Below, one piece after another: positions 1 to 9,233 of a stretch of DNA of 64,000 nucleotides. The notes under the pieces were generated by a model. It ran no database searches and had not been told where the DNA came from. It saw only the letters and a list, made by a program, of their open reading frames with translations. The DNA lies in contig JACJVV010000001.1 of the NCBI GenBank assembly GCA_020637495.1, forward strand, positions 62,001 to 126,000. The letters are read 5' to 3'. The DNA comes from Candidatus Woesearchaeota archaeon (GTDB taxonomy: Archaea; Nanobdellota; Nanobdellia; Woesearchaeales; JACJVV01). A program made the translations under genes and the position numbers. Numbering within the stretch: the stretch's first letter is position 1; every line of letters starts with the position of its first letter.

Positions 1-2301
1 AATCAAGTACAGGCATTGGCTGTAGCAAAGGATATCATACTTGTCAAGAAGGCTTCAGACATAAACTACTATAATCTATGGATTGCCTTGAGCATCATAC
101 CAATTATTGCAATAATAATGATAATATTCGGTATGCTGACTACGAAGATAGAGCATGATGATGAAGAGATAAGGAAACTTACAGATTATATAAGGAACCA
201 TTATCGGCACGGGCTTAAGAAATATGAGATAAAAGAGAAACTCATCAAAGAAGGCTATGCCCCTCATATAATAGATGAATGTTTACATCTACATACACAG
301 AGCAAGTTCCACTACTGGATACATCGTCTTGAGATAAGTTTTGATGAGCTGGTATTGGCTACATTGATAATACTCAATATACTTGACTTCACTGAGACAT
401 TGCCAGGAGATGCAGATTATCTTAAGAAGATCATATCATGGGTACTATTGGCGTATTTACTTTTCAGGACATCAATAACAGAAGTTCTTCTCGGGAAGAA
501 ATTCAAGCTCCTTGACACTGCACTTATATTCACGTTCTTCACATTCACTTTCAAGAACATAATAGCTTATGCAAAGGTAGCATTCCAAGAAGTTGATTTC
601 GTTCTTGACCTTTATGCATACCTTGTCAATAACAACATAATATTCGAAAGATACGTATTCCTTGGAGGTATAATTGCATTAGCAATAATATCATTGTATA
701 TCGCAATCAGGATACCTATCAAATCACCTAGCTTCCTATCTGCTATGCATGTCAAGGAAGAGATGCCAGACGGACCAATCAAGATAGTACAAAGGTTCAT
801 CATCGTACATCTCACGCTGCTCGTATTCTTCGTATTGATATTCAATCTTATGATGGAATGGCTTGCTATTGCAGTTGATGCATTGATACTGGTTATTACA
901 TTAGTAATAATGGTCTTCATAATCATAAAACACCATAAAAAACTAACAGCAGGAAAGTTCATGGAAGAGACAAGCGAAGCTGCTGAGAAGTTCTATGAGA
1001 AGTTCATCAACTTATTCCATTACAAGAAGACAATCTACCTAGGAATCTCAGGAATGCTGATATTGCACGCATTGACTGAAGTAGGTAATTTCATAATCCC
1101 ATATTTCATCGGAGTTCACGATGCCATATATTTCGGCAACTTTGATGCAGGGCACACCCCATTATTTGCATGGGCAGGAGAATCATTATACGCATTGCAG
1201 ACTGCAGGCCTTGGTCTTGATATTGGTATTGCAGTAGCTTATGCTTATATGATGAACATCATAGCTTTGATGCTCCTGTTCATGCTCCCTGCATTTGTGT
1301 GGTATAATTACTTCAAGCATAGGGAACTTCCAATAATTGATGTGGCAAGATTCAGGATAACAGCAAATCATGCAATCAACAGCCTATTATTCGGATTGTT
1401 CTGCAGCAGCATGGTCATGTTCTTTTCAAAACCTGTATTCATGCTCCAATCATTGCTTGGAGCAGAGAACCTTGCAGGTGTGGACATACTTACTCAACAG
1501 ATAAGCCTTGCATTCCTGAATGAAACAGTATGGATAAGCCTAGGTATTTTTGCGATCACATTCCTCCTTGCTTTCAGGTTCGAGAAGATCATGAACTATA
1601 TCATGCTGCCTATATCATATGGATTCTTTGCTTATTACATATTCCTTTTCGCGAGATCAATAACATTGTATAATATCACGCAATTCAATATCCTGATCAG
1701 GAGTGAGATTGCCATTGCAATGTATACATTGATGTTCGGATTGATTGCAGTGCTGCTTCTATACTCAGGAGGATTCATAATCAACTCATACATCTACGCT
1801 CCGCACTGGATGAAAGCTTTGATGCAGAAGGTACCTGTACTTAAACTATTCTTCCATAAGCATGATTATCATCACATACATTATCATGAGCATCATGATG
1901 ACACTAAACATGATTCAAAGGTGAAGGTCATTGAACAATACATATTGAAAAGCTTGGACGCTGGACATGAGCTATTCTATATAGTTGAACACATAAGAGA
2001 GCATAACTGGCCTAATGAAATAATAGAGGAAGCCATGGACATGGCAAAGCATGAGAAATTATTCAAGGAAGACATAAAACATGTCAAGCATTATCATCAC
2101 AACAAAGAGAAGATACACCAGCTTGCAGAATGGATAAGCAAGGTTTATGGAACCCACTCAATGAAAGACATACTTGATACGTGCGTGAAGAACAGATGGA
2201 CAGAGGATGATATAATCATCGCCTTTAAGCAGTTAAGCCATAAAGTCAAAATTAAAGATGAAGATAGAGAAATCATGAGATATATGTTCGTTTTACACTA
2301 G
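1..2301 (+). CDS. Large multi-pass membrane protein with terminal helical repeats (5' end missing)
   Basis: The reading frame is open from base 1, so the gene probably begins outside the window; the first possible in-window start is a TTG at 16. The protein is strongly hydrophobic, with about 12 or more membrane segments spread over the first 600 residues. The ends are soluble. A helical unit of about 40 residues appears three times: once near residues 50-95 (contains YIRNHYRHG and GYAPHIIDE) and twice after the membrane region (IVEHIREHNWPNEIIEEAM, then WISKVYGTHSMKDILD). The last membrane segment is followed by a histidine-rich stretch (HDYHHIHYHEHHDD), which could bind metal. I do not recognise the family. 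The repeat resembles short helical units seen in other DPANN surface-system proteins, including the one at 36919-37518, but that is a visual comparison only. Confidence 0.75.
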   Translation, partial: NQVQALAVAKDIILVKKASDINYYNLWIALSIIPIIAIIMIIFGMLTTKIEHDDEEIRKLTDYIRNHYRHGLKKYEIKEKLIKEGYAPHIIDECLHLHTQSKFHYWIHRLEISFDELVLATLIILNILDFTETLPGDADYLKKIISWVLLAYLLFRTSITEVLLGKKFKLLDTALIFTFFTFTFKNIIAYAKVAFQEVDFVLDLYAYLVNNNIIFERYVFLGGIIALAIISLYIAIRIPIKSPSFLSAMHVKEEMPDGPIKIVQRFIIVHLTLLVFFVLIFNLMMEWLAIAVDALILVITLVIMVFIIIKHHKKLTAGKFMEETSEAAEKFYEKFINLFHYKKTIYLGISGMLILHALTEVGNFIIPYFIGVHDAIYFGNFDAGHTPLFAWAGESLYALQTAGLGLDIGIAVAYAYMMNIIALMLLFMLPAFVWYNYFKHRELPIIDVARFRITANHAINSLLFGLFCSSMVMFFSKPVFMLQSLLGAENLAGVDILTQQISLAFLNETVWISLGIFAITFLLAFRFEKIMNYIMLPISYGFFAYYIFLFARSITLYNITQFNILIRSEIAIAMYTLMFGLIAVLLLYSGGFIINSYIYAPHWMKALMQKVPVLKLFFHKHDYHHIHYHEHHDDTKHDSKVKVIEQYILKSLDAGHELFYIVEHIREHNWPNEIIEEAMDMAKHEKLFKEDIKHVKHYHHNKEKIHQLAEWISKVYGTHSMKDILDTCVKNRWTEDDIIIAFKQLSHKVKIKDEDREIMRYMFVLH

Positions 2302-2359
2302 AAGATTATTTAAATTTTAATTTCTATATGTATTTATGAGAAGATCGTAAATAGTACAA

Positions 2360-3019
2360 TTATAATTTGATCACAAACAAACAATGATCCATCTCAAAGG
2401 GCGCTAGTTCCTTATAGTCAACAACCTTAACCTCTTTTGATAATTGATGGCGTACGTTATCAAATATATGACGAGGTTTCTTGGTGACATCTATGCTTCT
2501 TGCTTTTACAGAGAGTATCCCTGTTCCTTTTGGCTTTAGGAATTGCCTACAGTTCTTCAAGAAGATCTCAACCTGTTGTCTTTGTGCAATGTCTTGGAAC
2601 ACAACATCAACTTTTGGAACCTCGGAATATTCTTCTGGATGGTTTGCATCAGCCATTATAGGCGCCATGTTCTTCCTCTCCTGGCAAAGGAAATAGAAAT
2701 CCCTCATGACTCTAGGGGCTGGATCAACTCCGAAGACAAAGCCAGTGTTAGTCACCATATCAGAGACATGGCTGCATGTAGTTCCATAAGAGCATCCCAG
2801 ATACAATACAGTCTTTCCCGGCATTATGCCAATCTGGGATATGCCCTTCAATATTCCAGCACCAAGCTTGCTCTTTTTCGGATTCCATTCACGGAACTCC
2901 TTATTCCCTTGCTTGATCAGCTTTTCCCCATATACTTGCTTGCCTGGGTTAAGGCTTAATGTGTAGATAGAATTGCCTTGCTTGAATACACCTTGCAAAC
3001 GATGATGTTTTATTGCCAT
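2360..3019 (-). CDS. flpA: Fibrillarin-like rRNA/tRNA 2'-O-methyltransferase
   Basis: Archaeal fibrillarin is the methyltransferase subunit of box C/D RNPs, which 2'-O-methylate rRNA and tRNA using S-adenosylmethionine. At 219 aa it has the normal archaeal length. The SAM-binding region is visible: VLYLGCSYGTTCSHVSD at about residue 70, then GFVFGVDPAPRVMRDF. The DVVFQDIAQRQQ segment and a K-A-R-S-I-D motif near the C-terminus follow the family pattern. The start at 3019 is supported by a TATA-like element (about 3041-3050 on the minus strand) some 26 bases upstream and by GGAG close to the ATG. Its partner Nop5 is at 29971-30708. Confidence 0.95.
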   Translation of the reverse strand: MAIKHHRLQGVFKQGNSIYTLSLNPGKQVYGEKLIKQGNKEFREWNPKKSKLGAGILKGISQIGIMPGKTVLYLGCSYGTTCSHVSDMVTNTGFVFGVDPAPRVMRDFYFLCQERKNMAPIMADANHPEEYSEVPKVDVVFQDIAQRQQVEIFLKNCRQFLKPKGTGILSVKARSIDVTKKPRHIFDNVRHQLSKEVKVVDYKELAPFEMDHCLFVIKL

Positions 3020-3095
3020 AGCTCCATATAGCTTGCTCTGTTTATAAATAATTTATTGAAAAAGAATAGTTTGTCACTAAATAGTGACTAAAATA

Positions 3096-3127
3096 CCGAA
3101 AAGTTTATATAGTGGTACCACTATATA
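3096..3127 (+). promoter_or_regulatory. Strong BRE/TATA-like promoter over a 22-bp perfect palindrome
   Basis: CCGAAAAGTTTATATA at 3096-3111 is a textbook archaeal BRE plus TATA arrangement on the plus strand. The TATA part merges into a perfect 22-bp palindrome at 3106-3127 centred on GGTACC. A second inverted repeat, GTCACTA-AA-TAGTGAC, lies just upstream at 3073-3088. Both also lie upstream of fibrillarin on the minus strand. No plus-strand protein gene follows before 3349, so the promoter probably serves a non-coding transcript. The palindrome could be an operator that blocks TBP or TFB. Confidence 0.5.
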
Positions 3128-3131
3128 GTAA

Positions 3132-3240
3132 TTAAATCATAACAATGTTATGGTTTGATAAAGCAAAGGCCTAACGGCCCTTAGCTGCCATGAACACCTC
3201 TTTCCCTGAGATGCCTGCTTGCAGGCATTAAAGGGTTTTC
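3132..3240 (+). ncRNA. Candidate structured small RNA in the 330-base gap
   Basis: The gap 3020-3348 has no convincing protein gene. About 25 bases after the TATA-like element a putative transcript would run through three hairpins: CATAAC/GTTATG near 3140, GGCC/GGCC near 3170, and a perfect 8-bp stem ATGCCTGC-TT-GCAGGCAT at 3211-3228. The last is extended by CCCT/AGGG across an internal loop and followed by TTTTCT, which could end transcription. I see no RNase P, SRP or clear box C/D or H/ACA signature. Identity is unknown and the ends are estimates. Confidence 0.35.
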
Positions 3241-3348
3241 TACTCATCACATCATTATCAGAAGTTAAATACCCTTAGTTTTTGACAGTTACTTGCATCT
3301 ATGATACTGGATTGCCTTACAAAACGATGGATTTTCTAAATCACTTGT

Positions 3349-5187
3349 TCATCGTTTCTTGCGTTTCTTAGCTTTTTTATTGGTTTTGACTTTAGTCTTA
3401 ACTCTCTTAATACCATAGAATTTAGAATAATGCAATTGAGTGAATTTCATTCCTAATATAATCCCTGCTAAGAATATCAAGATAACCAACAGATAAGAAT
3501 AATCTTCATTATGCTTGATTGAACCATTTCCTGAGGGTTGATTGTTCAAGTAGATATCAAGATTGCTTATCTCTAAAGCATATTCAGCATATATCAATGC
3601 AGAGATTGGCTGCGTATCAAGCAATGCATTAGCATATTCAAAGTAACTATAACCTAAGATAGGGAATCTTCCATTGCTGACTTCCTCTGCGAGAATCCCA
3701 GATGCTTTCTCAAGCTTCCGTTTCACTATTCCTGCAGCATCTTCTTCCTTTATGCCTAAAGTGCTTATCAGGCTGTTGATATTGGCTTTTATCAGGCTTG
3801 CTTCTGATATGCAATATGCATAATCGTCTGAATCCTGCAATTTTTGGAGCTTCTCCTCCTCACCTATGAAAGAATTCGGGAGGTAGAGACGAGAATATTG
3901 TATCCTTGTCAAAGAATCATCGATGATAACTTCACAAGATTCCTTCAATGTGGACTGATCAATCAAATAGCTCTCACCCTGGAGGTCGAAGAACTGCGCC
4001 CACATCTTTGTAGTGTAAAGACGCTCATTAGCGAGAGAGAGATAACTCAGCATGGTATCACGTGAGATATTTGAGGAATTATCAAAATAATCATATACGT
4101 TCTCAAGATACTCAGCAGCCTCTTCAACACGTTGCCTAACAACTAGTCCAGTCTGAAAAGATGGTATCGTTATATAGGTCGTCTCTGATAGGTTCTTCTT
4201 GTAAGAGTCAATAGCTACCTGGATCATGTTAGCCTTCTTGGCATACTCTGAATCAGGCAATCCTGAAGCAACCAGATAGATGAAGTATAATTTAGTATTG
4301 GCACCAAAGCATTGTGAAGAAGATGCATAATACTGTTCATTCTTATAAGATGCCATCGAATCTTTGAGTTGATCCTCTGCATCCTCTAGCGTCTGATTGA
4401 GAGGCTGGCCATTATACGAAACATTATCAATCTTAAACCCTGTTGAATCGATTAGGTTAAGTATCTCTAAAGAACGATCGCAGAGCTGATTTGAGATCCC
4501 ATTCATTATCTCAGTATATTGTGGGTCTATGCTTATCTCAGGGACATCAGTCCTGAGATCCTTTCCAGTTATGTAGTATATCGCTTCTTCAAGATCGCTA
4601 GCTCCAAAGACCTGGATGCCTAGTGATTCACCATACTCAACCATATCTATAGTATCATTAGATTCATTCTCCTGGACAATCTCGTTCACAGGGATCAATA
4701 CTTTGGTAAGACCCTGCTCAACTGCACCTTCTATCTTCTGTTTTATTCCACCCACATTACCAATAAGCCTCCCTGAATTAATCGTACCGGTAATTGCTGA
4801 TTTAGGGTCTATATCCAAATCATTAAGCTGGGCATATGTAAGCACTGCAATTGCTGCGCCTGCTGAAGGTCCACCAATAATCCTTGATTTAGCTCGTATC
4901 GTGTATAAGAAATCATATTTGCTGCAATCAATCTTTGAGAATTTGCATGCTACATCTTTAGCGAACCTTATTGAAAGCTGTGTATCAAATTTGCTCAGAG
5001 GGTATGTATCAATGAAGACTTTTCCAGACCCATCACGTATCTCTAAAGACAAATCGGCAGTGCTGCCTGTCATCGTACCATTGCCTTCGGATACAGCAAG
5101 TAAAGTTATATGATTGTTCTGTGCATATGCTATCGAGACTGTAAAGACAAGCAGGAAAAAGAAGAGAATGATTCTAGGAGCTTTCAT
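3349..5187 (-). CDS. Membrane-anchored Lon-like (S16) protease domain protein without AAA module
   Basis: The N-terminal part carries the Lon Ser-Lys protease dyad: GGPSAGAAIAV with the catalytic Ser at about residue 108, and GGIKQKIEGA with the Lys. The AAA+ ATPase domain of Lon is absent. The start at 5187 is preferred over an in-frame ATG at 5217 because AAGGAGGAG precedes it and it gives a clean signal peptide (MKAPRIILFFFLLVFTVSIA). About 350 mostly helical residues follow the protease domain. One membrane segment (YLLVILIFLAGIILGM) and a very basic tail (KKAKKRKKR) end the protein. The protease domain should therefore be outside the cell, with the tail inside. It overlaps the glycosyltransferase by 14 bases and is the last gene of a three-gene operon. 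ATP-independent Lon-like proteins are known in archaea; the substrate is unknown. Confidence 0.85.
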   Translation of the reverse strand: MKAPRIILFFFLLVFTVSIAYAQNNHITLLAVSEGNGTMTGSTADLSLEIRDGSGKVFIDTYPLSKFDTQLSIRFAKDVACKFSKIDCSKYDFLYTIRAKSRIIGGPSAGAAIAVLTYAQLNDLDIDPKSAITGTINSGRLIGNVGGIKQKIEGAVEQGLTKVLIPVNEIVQENESNDTIDMVEYGESLGIQVFGASDLEEAIYYITGKDLRTDVPEISIDPQYTEIMNGISNQLCDRSLEILNLIDSTGFKIDNVSYNGQPLNQTLEDAEDQLKDSMASYKNEQYYASSSQCFGANTKLYFIYLVASGLPDSEYAKKANMIQVAIDSYKKNLSETTYITIPSFQTGLVVRQRVEEAAEYLENVYDYFDNSSNISRDTMLSYLSLANERLYTTKMWAQFFDLQGESYLIDQSTLKESCEVIIDDSLTRIQYSRLYLPNSFIGEEEKLQKLQDSDDYAYCISEASLIKANINSLISTLGIKEEDAAGIVKRKLEKASGILAEEVSNGRFPILGYSYFEYANALLDTQPISALIYAEYALEISNLDIYLNNQPSGNGSIKHNEDYSYLLVILIFLAGIILGMKFTQLHYSKFYGIKRVKTKVKTNKKAKKRKKR

Positions 5188-6349
5188 CAGTCTTCTCCTC
5201 CTTAAGGTTGTCTGCAATCACTTTTAATATCTTTTTCTTGGTAGTATTCCAATTATAGTCACTAACAACTACTTTTCTTGCTTGTTTCCCATAATCTAGA
5301 CGCTGTTTCTCATTATTCTTAAGATAATTCATGCGTAGTGCCAGTATCGTATCATTTGATTTAGGGAAGAAAAGACCATTCTGCTTATGCTTGATGTAAT
5401 CACGCATGTTACCTACCTTTGTGCTTATGACAGGGACTTCACAAGACATGGCCTCGAGCGCAGCAAGGCATGTCGTCTCGACAAGAGAAGGCATCACAAA
5501 TACATCCATTGCATTCAAGTAAGGAACAACATTGTCTTTCTTACCGGTGATTATTACATTAGATTCCTTCAATCTTTGCTTGTAACGCTTTATCCCATCA
5601 CCTACAATAAGCAATTTCTTCTTACCCTCTATCTTCCGAAAAGCTTTAAGCAACGTGAATAAGTCTTTTTCCCTTGCGATCCGACCGACAAAGCCTATGA
5701 CAAAAGCATCATTCTCTATCCCAAGCTCAGCTTTTGCTTCTTGGATAGGGGAAGGTTTATAGAATGATGTATCAATACCAAGATGGACAACGTATTTAGG
5801 GATCTTTATCCCGATCAATGAGTAAAGCTCACCAATATTCGTAGATGGGACAATCAATGCATCACAATTGCTATATATCTGTCTGGCAACAGCTTTTGCC
5901 ACTAGTGATATCAAAGTCCTGCTTAAGTTCCATTTCGACAATGATTTCTCAATCAATATCCATTCGATGGAATGTATGAAAGATATGACTTTCTTATTCT
6001 TTTTCTTCGCTTCATTGATTATTGTCGATCCTATTGGACCTATGGTCTGTGCAAATACGATATCTGCCTTATCAACCAAAGACTTGAATTTCTTAGGCTC
6101 TTTTGGTATCTGATAATCGCCTATTCTTGCTTTCCTGAGCTGCACACGATGAAGTTCATAATCAGCACCTTCTATTATAGGAAGAGTTCCTGAGAAATTA
6201 GGGCAGATCACAATGACATTATATCTACTAAGCTCAGGCAAAAGCTCCTCAAGGAAACGTGCAATGCCATCAATCCTAGGCAGGAAACTATCTGTCGCAA
6301 TCAATATCGTCTTCTTAGCTGTCTTGCTATCAGTATCCTTCTCTATCAT
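5174..6349 (-). CDS. GT4-family glycosyltransferase
   Basis: The 391-residue protein has two Rossmann-like halves typical of GT-B enzymes. The N-terminal acceptor half begins KKTILIATDSFLPRIDGIA. The C-terminal donor half begins near GFVGRIAREKDLFTLLKAF. The donor-binding E-x7-E motif is visible in VETTCLAALEAMSCEVPVI. No signal peptide or membrane segment is present, so it acts at the cytoplasmic face, moving a sugar from an activated donor to a lipid or glycan acceptor. Its start overlaps the end of the PIG-L deacetylase by 4 bases. Together the pair suggests synthesis of an amino-sugar-containing surface glycan or glycolipid; that is inference from context. Confidence 0.88.
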   Translation of the reverse strand: MIEKDTDSKTAKKTILIATDSFLPRIDGIARFLEELLPELSRYNVIVICPNFSGTLPIIEGADYELHRVQLRKARIGDYQIPKEPKKFKSLVDKADIVFAQTIGPIGSTIINEAKKKNKKVISFIHSIEWILIEKSLSKWNLSRTLISLVAKAVARQIYSNCDALIVPSTNIGELYSLIGIKIPKYVVHLGIDTSFYKPSPIQEAKAELGIENDAFVIGFVGRIAREKDLFTLLKAFRKIEGKKKLLIVGDGIKRYKQRLKESNVIITGKKDNVVPYLNAMDVFVMPSLVETTCLAALEAMSCEVPVISTKVGNMRDYIKHKQNGLFFPKSNDTILALRMNYLKNNEKQRLDYGKQARKVVVSDYNWNTTKKKILKVIADNLKEEKTDESS

Positions 6350-7023
6350 TTTCTTTGAACTTTCTCTTCTATTGAAACATCATCCAGATTAAGCTTATGA
6401 AATACTTCTGCATACCTGCAATCATTATTCCAACCATTCCATAATGCTTTGAGAAACATGCTCCAGCCAAGCAATGCAATACTGCTCCATTGGCTCTTAT
6501 GTGCACGAAAAGACTTTGATTTTATCTTATATGTGTCGGAAATGTCGATGAAAAGCTTAGGGTAACATCTTGTCTTGAATGTGAACAAATTCCATATGTC
6601 AAATGAGTATACATCTCCCTTATAATCTATCCCCTTGAGCACCTTGATCATTATCCGTAATACGGCCTTGTGATCCGGATGAGGATCATCTGGAGAATGA
6701 GTGAATATCTTCTCAGGCTTCTTCTCTTTGATAATCTTCTCAATCAACTTAAAGTCTACTTCTTTCTCGAAATTGCCTTCATTTAGTCCAAAGTACTCTA
6801 TCTCATCACCTAATATCTTAGCACCCTGCAAAGATTCTTTCTCACGCATCTTTGCAACTATCTCCGGACGAAGATGAGGATGGCTCTGCTCACCATAAGA
6901 AAAGATGTAAGTATAGGCCTTTTTCCCTTCATTCACATATTTACGGATAGTCCCACCAACACCGATTATCTGATCATCATTATGAGCGCTGAAGATCAGG
7001 ATGCATTTCTCGTTCTCTGCCAT
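6346..7023 (-). CDS. PIG-L/LmbE-family N-deacetylase
   Basis: This family removes N-acetyl groups from sugars such as GlcNAc-lipids, using one zinc. The metal site is visible near the start as AHNDDQIIGVGG (residues 13-24), a common variant of AHPDDE, and again in HSPDDPHPDH. The start at 7023 (MAENEKCILIF) gives 225 aa, the usual length, and places the motif where it belongs. An upstream in-frame ATG at 7239 would run into the divergent HerA gene and adds no recognisable sequence. First gene of the operon with the glycosyltransferase and the Lon-like protease. The Q replacing E in the motif should not abolish zinc binding. Confidence 0.88.
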   Translation of the reverse strand: MAENEKCILIFSAHNDDQIIGVGGTIRKYVNEGKKAYTYIFSYGEQSHPHLRPEIVAKMREKESLQGAKILGDEIEYFGLNEGNFEKEVDFKLIEKIIKEKKPEKIFTHSPDDPHPDHKAVLRIMIKVLKGIDYKGDVYSFDIWNLFTFKTRCYPKLFIDISDTYKIKSKSFRAHKSQWSSIALLGWSMFLKALWNGWNNDCRYAEVFHKLNLDDVSIEEKVQRK

Positions 7024-7138
7024 GATATTTGGATATTGAAGTGCACTTAAATAGTTTATGCAGGAGAAATGGATGGCAATATGGCAAGCATTAGCATAAT
7101 GCATATAAACTAAAATATCTGCATCAGAGCTGATAGGC

Positions 7139-8941
7139 ATGATATTGGGAAACATAGTAGGAAAGGTAACAACAACTAATTTTACATTCAAAGTAGATGA
7201 TACTATCAATACAAGGAAGTTTGATTTCATACAGGTCATGCATCCAACAAATGATTATGTATTGTGTCAAGTCGTTGAGATAGAGAAAGACAAGGATCTT
7301 ACAAAGGCATTCTGCAACGTAATAGGATACAAGGACAAGGATGGCGTATTACGACAGTTGCGAACACCATTTGAACCTGGAAGTGAGGTTCTCGCTGCAG
7401 ATGACAAATTCATTGAACAAGTGATAAAGCTAGATTCCAAAGAGACTGCTTCATTAGGTGTTCTTGAAGGGAAAGAGAACATAAAGGTAAACATCGACCT
7501 GAAGAAGATGCTCACTAAACATGTAGCCATACTTGCAAAGACAGGCGCAGGGAAATCATACGTCTCAGGAGTCCTTGTGGAAGAGATAATGGAGAAAAAA
7601 GTTCCACTACTGATCATTGATCCACATGGTGAATACAGCCAGATGAAGGATAAGAACGATGAAGAAGAGGAAAGGCTAAAGGAATATGGAATAAGTGCAA
7701 AAGGGTACAAAAGTCAAATACAAGAATATGGTGATATAGACATAGGAAGCACAATAAAGCCTCTGCTACTCAATGAAGAAATGACCCCTAAAGAACTACT
7801 CAATATACTACCTGCTAAACTTAGCTCGGCACAACAAGCAGCATTATACAGTGTCATGAAGGATGTCAAATCAATCACTCTTGGACAGATAATAGAGGAG
7901 CTAGAAACAATAGATGCAAAAAATACCTATTCAATTATGAGCATGATAGACTACATAAAGAGCCTCAATCTTTTCTCATTAAACTTCACACCATACAACG
8001 AACTTATACAACCTGGAAAATGCAGCATAATAAACCTCAAAGGCATAGATCCTGAGAGCCAAGAGATAATCGTGTATAAGCTACTGAAAGATCTGTTCGA
8101 GATGAGGAAGACAAACAAGATAGCACCATTCTTCTGCGTTATCGAAGAAGCGCATAATTTCATTCCCGAGAAAGGGACAGGAGGAGAGAAGAAAAGCTCT
8201 GCAATAATAAGGACGCTTGCTTCAGAAGGAAGAAAATTCGGACTTGGGTTATGCGTCATAACGCAACGTCCTGCAAGGATAGAGAAGAATGTGCTCAGCC
8301 AATGCAACACCCAGATAATACTGAAAGTAACTAACCCTAATGATATCAAGGCAATATCACAAAGCGTAGAGGGGATAACTTCCCAAACAGAGAAGGAAAT
8401 ACCTAATCTGCCGATTGGTACAGCGATAGTCACAGGTATAAGTGATATGCCATATATCGTCAAGATACGTCCTAGAAAAAGCAAACATGGAGGGCAAACT
8501 GTTGATATACTCCAGCCAGAGGAACTGGACATGCTAGAAAGCGTAAAGAGATTCCAGAATAGTGAGATACTCCCTATCATCGATTCTAAATTCAGCATAA
8601 AGGAGATAAAGCTCATGGATGAGAACAAGAAAGATATCCAGACATATCTTATCCCAGCAGCCATGATCACCATCAAGAGTGATCCTGGATACAATGTGCT
8701 CATTGACATGATCAAAGGACATATAATAGCAGATATCGCGAAGAAAGAGATAATCTCAATAAATGATGTGAAGAACCTGGAGGATGTCCAAAGCTATGAG
8801 AAGATCGAGTTCAAGAAGATCCAATATGATAAGAAGTTGGTAGGGAAGATCAAAATCGAAGCAATTAAAAAGAAGCTATCATTATATGCAGATATCAGTG
8901 AAGTGAATGAATGCTTCGTTGTCTATCATTATGCAAAATAG
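7139..8941 (+). CDS. herA: HerA-family DNA translocase/helicase (DUF87 ATPase)
   Basis: HerA forms hexamers that translocate on double-stranded DNA and normally works with the nuclease NurA in end resection. The 600-aa protein has an N-terminal HAS-barrel region (residues 1-100), Walker A AKTGAGKS at 133-140, Walker B LLIIDPHGEY at about 157-166, and the second acidic motif FCVIEEAHNF near 340. A sensor/arginine-finger region follows (TLASEGRKFGLGLCVITQRP). NurA, Mre11 and Rad50 are not in the window, so this could be HerA proper or a close paralogue. It is divergent from the PIG-L gene, with 115 bases between the starts, and is followed after 27 bases by a small gene with a strong ribosome-binding site. 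Confidence 0.88.
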   Translation: MILGNIVGKVTTTNFTFKVDDTINTRKFDFIQVMHPTNDYVLCQVVEIEKDKDLTKAFCNVIGYKDKDGVLRQLRTPFEPGSEVLAADDKFIEQVIKLDSKETASLGVLEGKENIKVNIDLKKMLTKHVAILAKTGAGKSYVSGVLVEEIMEKKVPLLIIDPHGEYSQMKDKNDEEEERLKEYGISAKGYKSQIQEYGDIDIGSTIKPLLLNEEMTPKELLNILPAKLSSAQQAALYSVMKDVKSITLGQIIEELETIDAKNTYSIMSMIDYIKSLNLFSLNFTPYNELIQPGKCSIINLKGIDPESQEIIVYKLLKDLFEMRKTNKIAPFFCVIEEAHNFIPEKGTGGEKKSSAIIRTLASEGRKFGLGLCVITQRPARIEKNVLSQCNTQIILKVTNPNDIKAISQSVEGITSQTEKEIPNLPIGTAIVTGISDMPYIVKIRPRKSKHGGQTVDILQPEELDMLESVKRFQNSEILPIIDSKFSIKEIKLMDENKKDIQTYLIPAAMITIKSDPGYNVLIDMIKGHIIADIAKKEIISINDVKNLEDVQSYEKIEFKKIQYDKKLVGKIKIEAIKKKLSLYADISEVNECFVVYHYAK

Positions 8942-8968
8942 ATAAATCTTACTTAAGGAGGATTACAA

Positions 8969-9223
8969 ATGGCTGATGCAAAAACAGAGAACAACATGTC
9001 AAAAGAAGAACAGATCGGATTCCATAAGGGAAGCCTTGCAACATTAGCAAAAGAAAGAGAGGAGATGGCAAAGATTCTGCAAATAGTTGAGCAGTTGATG
9101 CAAGCACACATAAAAGCATTAAAGGATCTTGGCGTCGATCTTGAGGCACAGGCAAAAGAAGTTGCAGAAAAGCAGAAATTAGAGCCTAAAGGAACTGACA
9201 AGAAGATAGATGAACTAATCTGA
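8969..9223 (+). CDS. Small helical protein downstream of HerA
   Basis: An 84-residue, charged, mostly helical protein with no membrane segment. A very good ribosome-binding site (TTAAGGAGG, about 8 bases before the ATG) and the 27-base spacing from herA argue for a real gene in the same transcript. Residues 25-75 are rich in A, E, K and L and should form one or two long helices (LAKEREEMAKILQIVEQLM, then KALKDLGVDLEAQAKEVAE). A run of seven T residues after the stop could serve as a terminator. I do not recognise the family. Association with HerA is suggested only by position. Confidence 0.7.
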   Translation: MADAKTENNMSKEEQIGFHKGSLATLAKEREEMAKILQIVEQLMQAHIKALKDLGVDLEAQAKEVAEKQKLEPKGTDKKIDELI

Positions 9224-9233
9224 TTTTTTTACT

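Noticed and set aside
3196..3231. A 13-residue reading frame starting with MNTSFPEMPA.
   Set aside because: It lies in the hairpin region, has no ribosome-binding site and is better explained as RNA structure.
6346..7239. A longer reading of the deacetylase from an ATG at 7239.
   Set aside because: It would overlap the HerA start and its extra residues look like translated promoter; the motif spacing supports 7023.
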